DNA of 64,000 bases. Source: Cyprinodon diabolis. Taxonomy: Eukaryota; Chordata; Actinopteri; Cyprinodontiformes; Cyprinodontidae. The DNA is taken from assembly GCA_030533445.1 (NCBI GenBank), contig CM060075.1:34961196-35025195 (forward strand). Direction: 5' to 3'. The notes beneath the pieces are model-generated. The model searched no databases. It was not told the DNA's origin and saw only the letters and a program-made list of their open reading frames with translations. Positions 48,044 to 58,571 of this stretch are shown here, in pieces. Position numbers and translations under genes: made by a program. The stretch's first letter is position 1. Every line of letters begins with the position of its first letter.

Positions 48044-48135
48044 AACACAGCTGAGCGGTGAGGAGAAACTGGCTGAAGGTATGCAGGTGAATGGAATAAA
48101 CAATCAAACCAGTCAACAATGCCAAGATCATGACA
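48044..48135. mobile_element. TGTCATGA-ended element, right part
   Basis: Starts with the second AACACA copy and runs to the inverted end TCATGACA at 48128-48135. Confidence 0.65.
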
Positions 48136-50532
48136 TGTACATGAAATAAATACAAATTATAGGCAATACGAGCAAGGAAAAAAAGGCAGCTTCTAGTTAC
48201 ATCTCGACAATATGTATACGCTTGGCTCCTGTACAAGTTTCAAGAGAGCGGTAGTCTATTGTAGGTCAGTAATACTTTGCATAACCAAAGTACTACTTTA
48301 AATGGTCTTAAATGGAAGTGTTGTCACCCCTAATCTGCTGCAGCTTGTTTTGCAGAATGTTTAGTGATAATCCCCGAGCCTATTTAATCACAGTAGCCCT
48401 ACGTGGTTTTACAAAGATCAGAAATACTGATTCTATCATTTTTAACTTTATTCTACCTTTTTTAATTCATCCATTGCATCCAGATGTTTCCTGTGACTGA
48501 CTTCCTCTCTGGCTCATCTGATTTTTAGAAAAGTCTTAAATTCTTCCAAAACAGAGGCAATCTCTCTCACTGATGAATGACAGAGAAGGGTTATTCTTCA
48601 TACCGCAGCACCACAGAGCCATTGTGAAATGCAATATTAGACTACAATTTCTTCTCACACTGAGCAAGCATGAAGCCTATGTGAAAGAGGCTTCAGTCCC
48701 ACACCGGCCTGCTCAATAAGGAATGGGTTAAAAGCAGATGACAAGTTTTAGGGTGAATGCAAAAGTTCCATTCAATGACACATAAAGAGGGTTAGAAAAA
48801 GTATTCAACAAAAATAGTACCTTGTAAGCTGTAATGAGTTGAAATGGATGTTTATTTTGCAGTCTTTTTTCGACTGTGGCTGCCCTCTGCAGATCCCGTC
48901 ATGGCTGAGGAGGGCCTGCTTCAGTTTCATCAAGAACTGTTGGCTGAGTTGCTTTTATGATAACATTATATATAAATATAACAAAAACAACAACATTAAA
49001 GTTATCCCCCTCCAACCTAAAAACACCAGGCATTTGTCATAATGAAGTCATGCACTCCTATTAATCACTTTCATCAGTATTGATTTTCCTAAAAGCTGAT
49101 GCTTGCCTGTAGTGAGAAAAAGATTGAATGAAAAAGAGGGAAAGGCAGTTTGTTTAGAGGGCATCCCGCCTCTTTCTACCTTTGCATCCTATAAGGAATG
49201 AGGTGGATGGTGATTTTTAAGTTGATTGATGGTCCCTGTAACTATGGTCATTACCATATAGGCTCAGACTGCCTTTATCCTCATTATTCACTGTCAGCTG
49301 GTAAAACTGTGAGCTCATAGATTTATGCAATTTACTCGTGCATTTAATGTGAACAGTTGAAAAATTAAATCATTTATGCCTTTTCTACTTCAGTCCAAAT
49401 GTTTTGACATTTTTTGGTAGATCAACAAACATAATCGTCTTACATAATAACCCACTTGGACTCATTTCCAGTTTAGGATTTGATAAATCTTTGTGGTTTC
49501 TACTGAGCGTTTACTATTGGCCAAAATAAATGAAAGATGAAAAACCAGTTGCAAAATACATACGTCCATGGATTAATGGCTTCAGGCTCTCAGGCAAGTG
49601 GTGAGAAAGACAATATTACAGTCAGTGGAGAGTAACAAGCTTATTAACTGTAGAGAGAGAAGATTTTCTGGGACCAGTTTTCAGAGGCATGGCATGTTGC
49701 CTGGCAGGAATCAAGCAGGAATTCACACACAAAGATAGGTTTGCTAAAATAATCACACTGGCCTGACATTTGTTATCTTGCTGATAATGGTCACACTTAT
49801 ATGCTGATTTCTTAGGCAATGACTGAACAAAAAACTGCAGAAAGGAGGTAAATGTACTCTGTGTGTTTGTGTTGCAGCAGGAACTAAACTGGCAGAGAGC
49901 AGAAATATTACTCTCTTACTGCATGAGCAGCATGCTGCTGTAAATTAGTGCTGCTCAGCCTGGAGGAGTAATTACTTGAAGAAGTCAACTATGCTTTGTT
50001 TCCCTCTGTCGCAGCATACAAGGAACAATCTGTCAGTGTGCAGAGTTGACTTACAATGGTTGTCTAAGGTGCAGTGTTAACTATTTTATTCAGCTTGGCA
50101 GCTTAGAGATTTGATAGAAAAACCTCGACGATGGTGTTGGCACATCATGTTGATCTTGTTTGGGTTGTTGACAGAGTTCGTTTTGGTCTCACTTTAAACA
50201 TTGTTCACACAGCTGTGTGCTGAGTTATGCTTTATAACATCCTAAATAACCCAGTGCATGCAATAACAGTTTTTTCCCCAGCTTTTAGCTCATTTAAAAT
50301 ATATGTTGTTTGTGTTTTGGGTGCACATAACAATACAAAAGCTAACTAATAAGTATTAGACAGATGTGGAACAATGGCATATATGTTATATTTTCAACCC
50401 TGAAATAGCTTTAGAACCTTCAGGGGGGCACGATTACCCTGTAAAAAGTAGCAATTACATTTCTGACATCCTAAATAATTTACTATGGCTTTAACTCTAT
50501 TCTTTTTTTGAGGGGTCGGCTTGGATTCAATG
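48136..50532. other. Unassigned sequence
   Basis: No gene recognised. The stretch at about 49910-49990 has mixed composition and words such as 'gtaattacttgaag'; it is not repetitive within the window and might be conserved non-coding sequence. Confidence 0.35.
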
Positions 50533-50885
50533 TAGGACTGCAACTAACGATTATTTTGCAATTCAATTAATCTGTCGACAATTTTTTTTTTTTAATAATC
50601 GGATAGCAAACATTTCCTTATAGAAGGCTTTTTACGACATTAAACCTGGAGAAACTTTTCCACTTGAGGATTTTTGGTTAGAGCATATTGATAAAGATCT
50701 GAAATGCAAAATGTTTACATATTTTCTTTTACACTTTTGTTATAATTGCTGCTCAAGGTGAGTTGCTCTCTCAGCTTACGTTGTGTTTTAGTGTCTCTAT
50801 ACTCCAGTTAACAATTACTGGATTATTAAAGTAGCCAACGAATACTTCAATTATCAGTTAATCCAATTAATTGTTTAAACCCTAG
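50533..50885. mobile_element. hAT-like non-autonomous element, TAGGACTG family, copy 1
   Basis: The left end is TAGGACTGCAACTAACGATTA and the right end, read in reverse, CTAGGGTTTAAACAATTA, imperfect inverted repeats. The interior ('cttgaggatttttggttagag', 'catattgataaagat') is paralleled by the copy at 57725-58070 ('catgaggatttcttgatggag', 'catattgacagacaa'). Non-coding. Confidence 0.6.
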
Positions 50886-51901
50886 TTCAGTGGAATTTGA
50901 TATGCTGTGGATGATGATGTGTCCTTTGGGTGCAGCTGAATGAGATTCATGTGCTTTAAGTGGTCAGTATGACTTCTAAAGCAATACTTCATTCGATATA
51001 AACTGCAACCTTCAAGATAAAAAATTCAAATGTATTTAATATATTCAACATATGACCAAGTGTTAATTTAAGTTTAATAGCTAGTTTTAGATTTTGAATA
51101 TTTTTGGCAAATTTTTCATAATACTTATGCAATATATTATTATTATGATAATTTTTTAGGGCTGAGGTTAGGGTTTGTTGGTGGCCAATACAAAACATTG
51201 AGCTTGTTTTTCCTTAACAACTGAATTTCATCAGATGGTAGGCTTCTGATATTTTTCTATTTGTAAAACCTGAACTAAAATGTTTATATCAGAAATGCTG
51301 CCTGGGTGTTTCCACATGTTTATTTCCTTATAATGCTCTCTACATTGTGAAGTACACCAGTCCCTCCTGCATCAAACATAATGCTTTTTCTCCAATCCTC
51401 TCTTGGTGTGTGCAGTGGGCCCATTTTAAAAGACCACAGACTTTCTTCTAACCATTATGGTGTTTATGGAGTGATGGCCTCTTCCTCTCTGAGTGGCCTT
51501 TAAGTCCAGGTGTTACAAAACTTGCCACATTGTGAATAATTAGACTTTCCTACCCACTTTAGCAAGTAGTTGATCATTATCTTTTGCTTTTAGTCTGAGA
51601 TAAATACAAATATTTCTCACCAAAACCCAATTATCTTTTGGACCAATAGCACATAGGTTTTGTGAAAAGTATGATGGCTGGACATTACTCTGACGTCTGG
51701 AAAATGTACTCAGGGCAAGACCTATTTTGGTCCATATTTCTTTAGAATTTTCATCATGTCACAAAGAAAGAATTTGTTTAAAGGTCTTATTATATTTAAT
51801 ATCGAAGGATGAAGTTTACCTATTAGAAGCCTGCAAAGATTTGAAATAATCGTTTACACTTTTCCAGATTGTTTAAATTGTACATTTCAACATAAAAAAA
51901 T
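50886..51901. other. Unassigned sequence
   Basis: Nothing recognised. Confidence 0.3.
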
Positions 51902-52175
51902 ATGTAATTACAAAAAACAATCTGAAAAACCTTATCCCTTATATTCTGGCATTTAGTAAATAAAAATAACTTTGGTTATTATCACTGACCAATACCTTAT
52001 CATTTTAGCCAGAGTTAATGTCAGGCAGAGAGAAAAAAATGTAATTACAAAAAACAATCTGAAAAACCTTATCCCTTATATTCTGGCATTTAGTAAATAG
52101 AAATAACTTTGGTTATTATCACTGACCAATACCTTATCATTTTAGCCAGAGTTAATGCCATACAGAGAGAAAAAA
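51902..52175. repeat. Two tandem 137-bp units
   Basis: The block starting 'atgtaattacaaaaaacaat' at 51902 is repeated from 52039 with a period of 137 bp and only a few differences (for example 'aataaaaataac' against 'aatagaaataac'). It ends about 20 bp before the terminal repeat of the Tc1-like element at 52196. Confidence 0.92.
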
Positions 52176-52195
52176 ATGTAAAATGCGTTCTTCTA

Positions 52196-53808
52196 CAGGT
52201 GCTGGTCATAAAATTAGAATATCATTAAAAAGTAGATTGATTTCAGTAATTCCATTTAAAAAGTGAAACTTGTATATTATATTCATACATTACATACAAA
52301 CTCATATATTTCAGATGTTTATTTTGTTTAATTTTGATGATTACAAATGACAACAAAGGAAAATCTCAAATTCATCATATCAGAAAATTAGAATATTACT
52401 GAAGACCAATAAAAACAAAGGATTTATAGAAATGTTGGCCAACTGAAAAGTATGAACATGAAAAGTATGAGCATGTACAGCACTCAGTATTTAGTTGGGC
52501 CTCCTTTGGCCTGTATTACTGCAGCAATGCGGCGTGGCATGGAGTCGATCAGTCTGTGGCACTGCTCAGGTGTTATGATAGCCCAGGTTGCTCTAATAGT
52601 GGCTTTTAGCTCTTCTGAATTGTTGGGTCTGGTGTATTGCATCTTCTTCTTCACAATACCCCATAGATTTTCTATGGGGTTAAGGTCAGGAGAGTTTGCT
52701 GGCCAATTAAGAACAGGGATACCATGGTCCTTCAACCAGGTACTGGTAGCTTTGGCACTGTGTGCAGGTGCCAAGTCCTGTTGGAAAATGAAATCTGCAT
52801 CTCCAAAAAGTTGGTCAGCTGCAGGAAGCATGAAGTGCTCTAAAACTTCCTGGTATGTGGCTGCGTTGACCCTGGACCTCAGAAAACACAATGGACCAAC
52901 ACCAGCAGATGACATGGCACCCCAAACCATCACTGACTGTGGAAACTTTACACTGGACTTCAAGCAACGTGGATGAAGTGCCTCTCTTCTTTTCCTCCAG
53001 ACTCTGGGACCTTGATTTCCAAAGGAAAATGCAAAATTTACTTTCATCAGAGAACATGACTTTGGACCACTCACCAGCAGTCCAGTCCTGTTTCTCTTTA
53101 GCCCAGGCAAGACGCTTCTGACGCTGTCTGTGGTTCAAGAGTGGCTTGACACAAGGAATGCGACAGCAGAAACCCATGTCTTTCATACGTCTGTGTGTGG
53201 TGGTTCTTGAAGCACTCACTCCAGCTGCAGTCCACTCTTTGTGAATCTCCCCCACATTTTTGAATGGGTTTTGTTTCACAATCCTCTCCAGGGTGCGGTT
53301 ATCTCTCTTGCTTGTACACTTTTTTCGACCACATCTTTTCCTTCCCTTCGCCTCTCTATTAATGTGCTTGGACACTGAGCTCTGTGAACAGCCAGCCTCT
53401 TTAGCGATGACCTTTTGTGTCTTGCCCTCCTTGTGCAAGGTGTCGATGGTCGTCTTTTGGACAACTGTCAAGTCAGCAGTCTTCCCCATGATTGTGTAGC
53501 CTATAGAACTAGACTGAAAGACCATTTAAAGGCTTTTGCAGGTGGTTTGAGTTAATTAGCTGATTAGAGTGTGGCACCAGGGGCCATCAATTTTGAACCT
53601 TTTCACAATATTCTAATTTTCTGATATGATGAATTTGAGATTTTCATTTGTTGTCATTTGTAATCATCAAAATTAAACAAAATAAACATCTGAAATATAT
53701 GAGTTTGTATGTAATGTATGAATATAATATACAAGTTTCACTTTTTAAATGGAATTACTGAAATCAATCTACTTTTTCATGATATTCTAATTTTATGACC
53801 AGCACCTG
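52196..53808 (-). mobile_element. Full-length Tc1-like transposon with 202-bp terminal repeats
   Basis: TA flanks both sides (52194-52195 and 53809-53810). The terminal inverted repeats are unusually long (52196-52397 and 53607-53808, 202 bp each) and nearly identical; they start CAGGTGCTGGTCATAAAATT. The inner ends again read AAAATTAGAATATT, as do bases near the outer ends, the arrangement expected for paired transposase sites at the two ends of each long repeat. Total length is 1613 bp. One transposase gene with a frameshift is on the minus strand. Confidence 0.95.
52484..53489 (-). pseudogene. Tc1-like transposase, DD34E, one frameshift
   Basis: Cut-and-paste transposase. The ATG at 53489 gives 'MGKTADLTVVQKTTIDTLHK', the usual start. 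DNA-binding helices lie at about residues 8-50 ('KVIAKEAGCSQSSVSKHI') and 60-105, with the basic linker 'GRKRCGRKKCTSKRD' between them. The first catalytic aspartate is D148 ('FSDESKF'). Within 53020-53040, in the sequence for 'SDESKFCIF', the reading frame changes by one net base, and the other frame continues 'FGNQGPRVWRKRREA', 'SVMVWGAMSSAG', 'FIFQQDLAPAHSAKA' (second D) and '[12 protein letters not shown]' (E, 34 residues after the D), ending 'AKGGPTKY' with TGA at 52484-52486. As written the product would lose two catalytic residues. All other parts are intact. Confidence 0.93.
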
Positions 53809-53810
53809 TA

Positions 53811-54670
<860 letters not shown>

Positions 54671-55592
54671 GATTGTTGGTAACAAGTATTGTGTGTCATA
54701 TTATGTGAAATACATTCATCTGTCTACGACATTATGCTCACTTGGGTCATGCTTAGAGCTAGGAGTTATTTTGCAAAACTAGGGTAGGACAATTTTTGCA
54801 TTGAAAAGCAATGCTGATGAGCAAAATCATAATCATTTGCTTGCAACACAAAATAAATTTTTTTCATGCCACCCAAAATCCTTGCTGCCTCAGGCAGTGA
54901 GCAATGTGATACAATGTGGGTTGACCATCAAGCTGCTGTGTCATCCTTACTTCCCTTTCCCAAACTACAAAAAATGCTCTGTTTTGAGGTGCAAGTTTTT
55001 ATCCTGAATCATCGAAGTTGGAAAGCCAAATTAACAAACTAATATTCCTGTAAAGATGACAGAAACTAGACCTGAAAAACAGCCAATGCTCACAAATGTG
55101 TGTTTGACAAACTAGTTTTTGTAATAACAGTTGGCCAAGACTTTTGAACAGAACTGCACTAACCAACAAATCAAACAGGAAAGAAATGCAAAACGTTATT
55201 AATGTCTTTCAATTATCTTATATTTCTGTAATTCTGGAAAACAACTCTTTATATGATTGTTGGCTTAGATCTACTTTAGACCCATCTCTGAGTCCGTTCT
55301 GTTGGAGATGTCAAAAGAAACATTGGGAATAACAGCTTGTCACACTGGTAAAAATAACGCAGCACAGTTGTCATTTGACATTATGAAGCCATGGGTTCAG
55401 TATAACTTAAATGGTTGAAATTTTTGATATTGGAAATTAATCCCTGCTTCTGTATTAAGTTCTGCCCTTGACTATCTTTGGATTACTAAGGGTGTTCAAA
55501 AAGAGGACATATCCCTCTCTCATTTCTTATCCACAGGTTGGGTCCTAATGCAGCAAAAATATGTTCTTTGGTCAACTGGTTAAATTTTATTG
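54671..55592. other. Unassigned sequence
   Basis: Nothing recognised. Confidence 0.3.
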
Positions 55593-56095
55593 CAATTCAA
55601 TTCAAGTCAGTTTATTTTTATATAGCACCAATTCACAACACATATCAACTAATAGCACTTTACAGAGAGAATTAAACATACAGTCAAATTGATTTAACTT
55701 TTTCTACTTAAGGAAAACCAGCACATTATATCGACTCATTGACTTGAAGACAATTCCTCACACTAAGCATGCTTGTAGTGACAGTGGAGAGGAAAACTCC
55801 CTTTTAACAGGAATAAACCTCCAGCAGAACCAGGCTCAGTGTGAGTGGCCATCTGCCGAGACCAACTGGGGTTCAAGGAGACACAGAAACATAGAAAAAG
55901 AGAGATAGAAAGAGACATAGAAAAAGAAGTAGAGATATATAAGGCAACTGTTAACCAGCTCCACAGGCGGCCCCGTCCAGGAAACACACGGCCAGGCAAA
56001 CGAGCTCCAAGCCAGCTCCCATGTTAGAGGATGAATGTACAGTTAGTCACAGTCAAAGAAACATACTGTAGCTACACTGAAAAACAGGCCAAGCT

Positions 56096-56265
56096 CCAAC
56101 ATTCAACAAAAATATAAAAGCAAAACTTTTGGCTTTGCTCCCATTTTTTATGAGATGAACGAAAAGATCTAAAACTTTTTCCACATACACAATGTAACCA
56201 TTTCCCACAAATATTGTTCACAAAGTCTAAATCTGTGAAAGTGAGCACTTGCTTCGCTTTTCAGA
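56096..56265. mobile_element. Fragment of a DNA transposon at the L2 deletion junction
   Basis: 'tcaacaaaaatataaaagca', 'tttggctttgctcccatttt', 'aaactttttccacatacac', 'caaatattgttcacaaagtc' and 'gtgagcacttgc' are words I recall from a common fish Tc1-type element end. Only about 170 bp remains, without transposase. The family identification is from memory. Confidence 0.5.
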
Positions 56266-57164
56266 TTATGCGGTTACCTCAGATGCTGCCTTACTTTTCT
56301 GAGATAATCCCATCATATTTAGAGTGGTTCTAATGATTTTATTCTTAATATAATCAATCTTATTTATAAAGAATCCCATAAAACAATTACTGCCAATAGA
56401 AGGGGGAATGGATGGTTCAACCTAGTATATTTTGCTTCTAAGTGGCCAGATCTGCATTAGTCTGCAACCAGGAAGCCAGCTTTCTATCTTTAAAGTTTTT
56501 CTTTTTCAAAGGTGCTACGTTTTCCAAGGCCAAACACAGAGAACTAGAACCCCATCAACAAAATCATCAACATGTGAAGGGGAATCAACCAAACTTTTGG
56601 TCACTTCTGAGCAGAGCTCTGTAGCTCTGCTCAGCAAAGCAGAGGAGAGAAAAATCAAAACAGATTATTTAAAATTTATAACTGCATTATTTGATAATGA
56701 TCTATTAAAGTGAAACCCACTTTTTAAAGAGGAGAACTTTTTTAAAGTAATCCTGAAGGCTAAGCAAGGACAGGTTTGTGAGGAAATGCTGTTCTTCACA
56801 TTAAATGCCATACATATGTCAGCACAAGGTCCAAAGTATGAAGATGAGAATGTGTGGGACTATTCACATTTTAAACAAAGCCAATCACCTCTAAGAAAGC
56901 ATTAAATGCCATATTTAAGCTGACACCTTCAATGTCAGCATAGATGTTAAGATGTTAAAATTCCCCGCTATGATAATCCTGTAAGTACTCAACACCAAAT
57001 TTGATAGGAATTCTGAAAACTCATCTAAAAATTCAGAGTAAGGACCTTGTGGATGAAACAGTGTTACAAAAGAAGAAGGTTTGTTGCTCTGCAATTTGGA
57101 TGAGGGAAACTAAGGGTTAATTGTTCAAAAGAATTGTAATGATTAACTGACTTTGGAATATTCA

Positions 57165-57361
57165 GTACTTGTGCGTAGACAGCTGGTGATAGGAACCAGA
57201 AACTCTGTGACTCCAGCTGGGATAAAGCGTGATGGATGGATGGATGGATGGATGGATGGATGGATGGATGGATGGATGGATGGATGGATGGATGGATGGA
57301 TGGATGGATGGAAGAATGGATGGAAGAATGGATGGATGGATGGATGGATGGATGGATGGAT
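57165..57361 (+). mobile_element. RTE/Rex3-like 3' end with (GATG)n tail, inserted in the L2 relic
   Basis: A short 3' segment ('gtagacagctggtgatagg', 'ctgggataaagcgtgatgg') parallels 35260-35325 and ends in about 130 bp of GATG units (57231-57361), with two GAAGAATG interruptions. The L2 sequence 'tcagta' occurs on both sides (57158-57164 region and 57370-57375), compatible with a short target duplication. Confidence 0.7.
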
Positions 57362-57445
57362 ATAATAATCAGTAAGTCAGACTGAAAGATTGTTGCTACT
57401 TCTCCTGCTCTCCCAGAATTTCTGGGTATGTGAACATTTTAATAG

Positions 57446-57724
57446 CTGTCCTCCACATAACTTCCTGTGGATTTCTCTCAACAAAGGTTTTCATCTTGTC
57501 TGCTTGTAACAACAAAGGCCAGATCTTTGGATGGATGATTGATGCTTGTTAACAGATTATTTCATCTGAATAGATGTCTGCAACTTGTGCAATGTTATCA
57601 TGAATAACTTGGCTGCCTATCTGGTTAAAACTTCAGAACACAGCACTGTGAAAAGTATCAGCTTAAAGGTGGCTAAATACAAATGGAAGTCCCTTTTAAC
57701 AGATTTCATTCATAAAACAAATGT
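57446..57724. other. Unassigned spacer
   Basis: Nothing recognised. Confidence 0.3.
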
Positions 57725-58070
57725 TGATTATTTATTAATCTGTCAATTATCTTTTCAATTAATCGATTGATAATCGGGTAGGAAATGGTTCCTTAAATAA
57801 CTTTTTTTTACAGATTTAAGAGATGAAACTAAAACGTTTCTACATGAGGATTTCTTGATGGAGCATATTGACAGACAAATTTTTTTCTTATCTTAAACGC
57901 AAAATAATTATATATTATTTTTTACAATTTTCATATAATCACTTGGTCAGATAAAGGCACATTTTAGAGTCTCTAAACCCCAATTAACAATGAATCAATT
58001 ACTAAATTAGTTGACAATTATTTAAATAATCGATTAATCACGATTAATCTCATTAATTATTTCAGTCCTA
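57725..58070. mobile_element. hAT-like non-autonomous element, TAGGACTG family, copy 2
   Basis: The right end read in reverse is TAGGACTGAAATAATTAATG, matching the left end of copy 1 at 50533. Internal sequence also corresponds. The left end is not clear. Confidence 0.55.
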
Positions 58071-58361
58071 GTGGAAACCATGCATTCTTTAACTCTTCGC
58101 TTTACCATGATCTAGTTTGTGTTGCTTTGTCTCATTGATTTTAATAACACAGTTAATGTTTTTTTTTTCAGTTTCAGTTTCAGTTTATTCGAACAACAAA
58201 ACAACATAAGATGTGTAAATACAACACAACAACACAATGAATACATAAACCATAATAAATTGTTCGAAAAGGAATGAGACGAAGTATAGACTTTTAAGTT
58301 CCCCATCCCTAATGCTTCAAGAGACCTAAGTTGCTCATTTAACTAGTTACATTTTCTATCC

Positions 58362-58490
58362 TTCCTCTTCTACATATTTATCCAAAAGTAATTTTTTGTG
58401 CTTTCTCTTAAACAATCTACCTGTTTTTTTATCTTTCCTCTTCTACATATTTATCCAAAAGTAATTTTTTGTACCTTCTCTTAAACAAAT
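58362..58490. repeat. Tandem duplication (73-bp period) in the LINE 3' untranslated region
   Basis: 'tcctcttctacatatttatcc' followed by 'aaaagtaattttttgt' occurs at 58363 and again at 58436. Confidence 0.9.
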
Positions 58491-58571
58491 TTATATTCAC
58501 ACTCTGCTTTAAACACTGCTGTGGACTATTCCATAACTTCACTCCACTACTTGATATAGTCATTCTTTTCA

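Larger units (their letters stand above)
55593..57445 (-). pseudogene. Decayed L2 relative: 3' end and endonuclease region, reverse transcriptase deleted
   Basis: Antisense to the plus strand, three pieces parallel the full-length L2. 55593-56095 corresponds to 43114-43570 (3' untranslated region with the same 'tcagtttatt' tail module). About 56265-57155 corresponds, with small deletions, to 45440-46470 (endonuclease and linker; 'aaagaatcccataaaa', 'caacaaaatcatcaac', 'gaagatgagaatgtgtgggac'). 57362-57445 corresponds to 46473-46556 ('atcagtaagtcagactg', 'ttctgggtatgtgaa'). The whole reverse transcriptase, about 1.9 kb, is missing between the first two pieces, and a fragment of another transposon sits at that junction. 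An RTE-like tail interrupts the third. Many stops; no function left. Confidence 0.85.
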
